NCBI GenBank assembly: GCA_035540915.1
Contig: DATLFQ010000153.1
Location: 1-17,636 of the forward strand
Direction: 5' to 3'
Length of the DNA stretch: 17,636 nucleotides
From: DATLFQ01 sp035540915
GTDB taxonomy: Bacteria; Actinomycetota; Acidimicrobiia; Acidimicrobiales; GCA-2861595
Below are positions 15,406 through 17,636 of this stretch, one piece after another (the stretch's first letter is position 1; each line of letters starts with the position of its first letter). The translations under genes and the position numbers were made by a program. Under the pieces are notes generated by a model. The model ran no database searches and was not told where the DNA came from. It was given only the letters and a program-made list of their open reading frames with translations.

Positions 15406-16406
15406 GCACGGTCCGGGCACGGGCGCCCGGGCGGGTCAACCTGATCGGCGACCACACCGACTACACGGGTGGGCTGGTCCTTCCCATGGCGATCGACCTG
15501 GAGACGGTGGTCGTCGCCGACCGCGGCGGCGACCGCGTGGTGCTGGCTTCGGTGGAGGACGACCACCCGGCCGACGTCGGCCTGGACGTCGCCGACCCGG
15601 CCGCCGTCGAGCCCGCCTGGGCCCGCTACGTGGCCGGCGTCGTGGCCGTGGTGCAGCCGTCCCGCGGCCTGCGCGGGCACCTCTCCACCACGCTGCCGGT
15701 GGGGGCCGGCCTGTCGTCGAGCGCCGCGCTGGAGGTCTCGGTCGCCCTGGCCCTCGGGTTCGAGGGCAGCCCCCTTGCGCTGGCCCGCGCCTGCCAGCGG
15801 GCCGAGCAGCTCGCCTCCGGCGTTCCCTGCGGGATCATGGACCAGCTCGCGTCGGCGGCCGGCGTGGAGGGCCACGCCCTGCTGATCGACTGCAGCACGT
15901 CGACCGTGGAGCCGGTGCCGCTGCCGGAGGGCCTCGAGGTGGTGGTCGTCCACTCCGGCGTGGCCCGCCGGCTGGCCGGCAGCGCCTACGCCGACCGGCG
16001 GGCCGAGTGCGAGGCCGCCGAGGCCGAGATCGGCCCGCTGCGCTCCGCGACCGCCGCCGACGTGGCCGGCCTGGCCGACCCCGTCCTGCGCCGGCGCGCC
16101 CGCCACGTGATCTCCGAGAACGAGCGGGTGCGCGCCTTCGCCGCGGCACTGGCGGGCGGCCACCTCGCCGACCTGGGACCGCTTCTGGAGGCGAGCCACG
16201 CCAGCCTGCGGGAGGACTTCGAGGTCACCACCGCCGAGCTCGACGCCCTGGCCGGGCGTCTGCGAGCCACCCCCGGCGTGCTCGGCGCCCGGATGACCGG
16301 GGCGGGGTTCGGCGGCTGCGTGGTGGCCCTGACCGGACCGGGCGCCCTGCACGAGGGATGGCAGGTCCGGGCGGCGCCGGGTGCCTCGGTGGTCACAGAG
16401 GGCTGA
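15402..16406 (+). CDS. galK: Galactokinase (GHMP kinase family)
   Basis: The first Leloir enzyme, phosphorylating galactose at C1 with ATP. The 334-residue protein has the galactokinase signature APGRVNLIGDHTDYTGGLVLPM (8-29), the ATP-binding glycine/serine loop LPVGAGLSSSAALE (98-111), CGIMDQLAS (143-151) with catalytic Asp147, Tyr196 in a GSAYADRR context, and the C-terminal GHMP motif MTGAGFGGCVVAL (298-310). Two oddities: the usual GEHTDY is GDHTDY, so Asp17 replaces the Glu that contacts the sugar in characterised galactokinases; and only about 7 residues precede the signature, against about 20-30 usually. GTG at 15402 overlaps the previous stop (GTGA); no separate ribosome-binding site is seen, so translation probably depends on coupling. 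The frame is open upstream, so a longer form is not formally excluded. Last gene of the operon. Confidence 0.92.
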   Translation: MSTVRARAPGRVNLIGDHTDYTGGLVLPMAIDLETVVVADRGGDRVVLASVEDDHPADVGLDVADPAAVEPAWARYVAGVVAVVQPSRGLRGHLSTTLPVGAGLSSSAALEVSVALALGFEGSPLALARACQRAEQLASGVPCGIMDQLASAAGVEGHALLIDCSTSTVEPVPLPEGLEVVVVHSGVARRLAGSAYADRRAECEAAEAEIGPLRSATAADVAGLADPVLRRRARHVISENERVRAFAAALAGGHLADLGPLLEASHASLREDFEVTTAELDALAGRLRATPGVLGARMTGAGFGGCVVALTGPGALHEGWQVRAAPGASVVTEG

Positions 16407-17295
16407 CAGCCGGCGCCGGCGGCGTCGCCGGCACCGGTCCGGCGCGGTCGCCGGCCGCCCGCCGGTCCATGACGAGGTGCAGGGCGACGTTCGCCGCGAT
16501 GGCGCCGGCCAGCGCGACCAGGTACAGCGACGTCTGCCAGCCGCCGAGGAACTCGTCCCACGCCCGGGGCACCCCGAGCGCGACCAGCACGAGTCCCAGC
16601 GTCGCGGTCTGCTGGGTCACGCGAAAGCTGCTCCAGCGGCTGTCCACGAGGAACCAGGCCCACGTCACCGCCGGGAAGGCCACGAACGCGCTGAGAGAGC
16701 GCGAGGTCGCCACCTCCAGCTCCCACGGCCACACCTCGGCGGCCAGGTGTGGCCAGCCGAACATGACGCCGGCCAGGCCCAGCTGGACCAGCCCGCCGAC
16801 CCCGACCGCGACGCGAAGGCGCCGCGGCACGCGCACGTCGACGTCCGAGAGCGACCCGGGATCGGTACGCCGGTTCCTCCACCACAGCACCGGCAGCAGG
16901 AGGGGCGTCGCGCCGTAGAGCGCGATCCACGCCCAGAACGAGACGTGGTCGTGGTTGAAGCGGCTCCAGTGCAGGACCGTCGTCGCCAGCAGGATCGAGC
17001 TGAACACCGTGGTGGCTGCGAACCCGACACCTATCCGGTGCCACTCCCGGCTGCGGGCGACGCGGGTGAACAGGTAGGCACCGGACAGGTAGCCGCCCCC
17101 CATCACCAGTCCGGACATGGACGGGCACACCATCCAGCCCCACAGCTCCTCGGTGCGGCGGGGGAACCCGTAGAGGATCACGAACGCGCTTGCCAGGACC
17201 GGGATCACGGCGACGGCCACCCATCGCGCCGGGGCGAGCACGCGGTCGTCCCGGCGGGCGTCAACCGTAACTTCGGCTGCGACGTTGGTCGTCAC
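16393..17295 (-). CDS. Eight-helix membrane protein of unknown function
   Basis: I do not recognise the family. The 300-residue product has about eight hydrophobic segments, near residues 25-43, 52-75, 89-109, 119-138, 160-183, 196-217, 228-243 and 253-277. Both ends are polar: the N-terminus has VDARRDDR, the C-terminus is rich in Pro/Ala (PATPPAPA). Conserved-looking features include Trp-rich turns (LWGWM, HWSRFNHDH, WPWELE). It is an integral membrane protein, perhaps with the N-terminus inside given the arginines before the first helix. The start is a GTG at 17293-17295 with only a weak GGA-type upstream site. Its last 14 bases overlap the end of galK on the opposite strand, and a strong hairpin lies inside its final codons. 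No functional link to the galactose operon is evident. Confidence 0.8.
   Translation of the reverse strand: MTTNVAAEVTVDARRDDRVLAPARWVAVAVIPVLASAFVILYGFPRRTEELWGWMVCPSMSGLVMGGGYLSGAYLFTRVARSREWHRIGVGFAATTVFSSILLATTVLHWSRFNHDHVSFWAWIALYGATPLLLPVLWWRNRRTDPGSLSDVDVRVPRRLRVAVGVGGLVQLGLAGVMFGWPHLAAEVWPWELEVATSRSLSAFVAFPAVTWAWFLVDSRWSSFRVTQQTATLGLVLVALGVPRAWDEFLGGWQTSLYLVALAGAIAANVALHLVMDRRAAGDRAGPVPATPPAPAVSPL
16410..16437 (+). terminator. Strong hairpin after galK
   Basis: A 12-base stem with a single C/A mismatch and a 4-base loop (GCGT): arms 16410-16421 and 16426-16437, nearly all G-C. It starts 3 bases after the galK stop codon. There is no T-tract, which is common for terminators in high-GC actinobacteria. 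It also lies inside the 3' coding end of the opposing membrane-protein gene (its Pro/Ala-rich tail), so codon composition could create part of this symmetry. Confidence 0.5.
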
Positions 17296-17636
17296 GCCCG
17301 ATCCGTCCGCTGCGGCAGGGGCTCGTTACACCGCCGGCGCCGCCGGACCCTACGGCCTGCTGGCATGCGTCCCCGACGGCGCAACCCTCATCCTCCACAG
17401 CTACGCAGGGCGCTACGCAATCGAGGGCACTGCTCTCTGCACGGTCGCCCATCCAGGCGCCAGCCCGTCCGATGCGGGCGATGCCGACATCCGCCCCGCC
17501 GTCGCCATCGGGGACACACGCACGATGCAGCAGGACGTCTCCTACGGGGTCCGACAGCTCGCCGACGTCGCACTGCGTGCGCTCTCGCCCGGGATCAACG
17601 ATCCGACCACCGCACAAGATGCGATCTTCCACCTCA
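17285..17636 (+). CDS. DUF2254 protein fragment, N-terminal domain absent
   Basis: The frame runs off the right window edge. From about 17348 it matches the soluble C-terminal part of DUF2254 membrane proteins: PYGLLACVPDGATLIL, then YAGRYAIEGTALCTV, then the diagnostic RTMQQDVSYGVRQLADVALR followed by ALSPGINDPTTA (from 17519). Family members normally begin with about 200 residues carrying several membrane helices. None are encoded in this frame upstream, where the strand opposite holds the start of the membrane-protein gene. TTG at 17285 is the only start-like codon I found ahead of the homology (ATG 17525 lies inside it), and it has no ribosome-binding site. So this is either a truncated remnant or an unusual short form; the rest lies outside the window. 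The function of DUF2254 is not established. Confidence 0.6.
   Translation, partial: MVVTPDPSAAAGARYTAGAAGPYGLLACVPDGATLILHSYAGRYAIEGTALCTVAHPGASPSDAGDADIRPAVAIGDTRTMQQDVSYGVRQLADVALRALSPGINDPTTAQDAIFHL

Noticed and set aside
17261..17632. 123-codon minus-strand frame near the right edge
   Set aside because: It is antisense to the clear DUF2254 homology on the plus strand and shows no motif of its own.
1..17636. CRISPR, tRNA, rRNA, insertion sequence or phage genes
   Set aside because: No repeated spacers, cloverleaf, transposase motif or terminal inverted repeats were seen on either strand.

Overview
The window is very GC-rich DNA with G or C at most third codon positions, frequent GTG and TTG starts, and tight stop/start overlaps (ATGA, GTGA). 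This fits a high-GC actinobacterium. A soil or uncultured Acidimicrobiia-like lineage is possible, but no phylogenetic marker is present to settle that. No rRNA, tRNA, CRISPR array, insertion sequence or phage gene was seen.

Layout. (1) Positions 43-1476 (+) encode a large calcineurin-type metallophosphoesterase, convergent with an SDR-fold protein (1517-2194, -) that lacks the usual catalytic residues. A small hairpin lies between them. (2) Positions 2290-4835 (+) carry a VOC/glyoxalase-fold protein, a muconolactone-isomerase-like small protein and a GH15 trehalase/glucoamylase-type enzyme. (3) Positions 4870-5481 (-) hold a decayed NAD-dependent epimerase gene: two compensating frameshifts and a large internal deletion, yet the frame stays open. 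(4) Positions 5685-16406 (+) form one long, compact operon of eight genes: GH1-like glycosidase, GT-B glycosyltransferase, UDP-galactopyranose mutase (UGM) resembling the eukaryotic type, zinc-dependent alcohol dehydrogenase, GH2 glycosidase, GalT, aldo/keto reductase and GalK. Most junctions overlap. A strong hairpin follows the last stop codon. (5) Positions 16393-17295 (-) encode an eight-helix membrane protein of unknown function whose 3' end overlaps galK. (6) From about 17285 to the window end (+) is the C-terminal part of a DUF2254 protein without its usual N-terminal membrane domain.

How the operon may work (inference). The GH2 and GH1-like enzymes could release galactose from a galactoside. 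GalK would phosphorylate it, GalT would make UDP-galactose, the mutase would convert that to UDP-galactofuranose, and the glycosyltransferase could transfer the sugar. The two oxidoreductases could oxidise or reduce a sugar or polyol. No galE, transporter or regulator is visible in the window, and none of the glycosidases has an obvious signal peptide, so the chemistry looks cytoplasmic. The combination of Leloir-pathway genes with a eukaryote-like UGM in one translationally coupled operon is the most interesting feature here.
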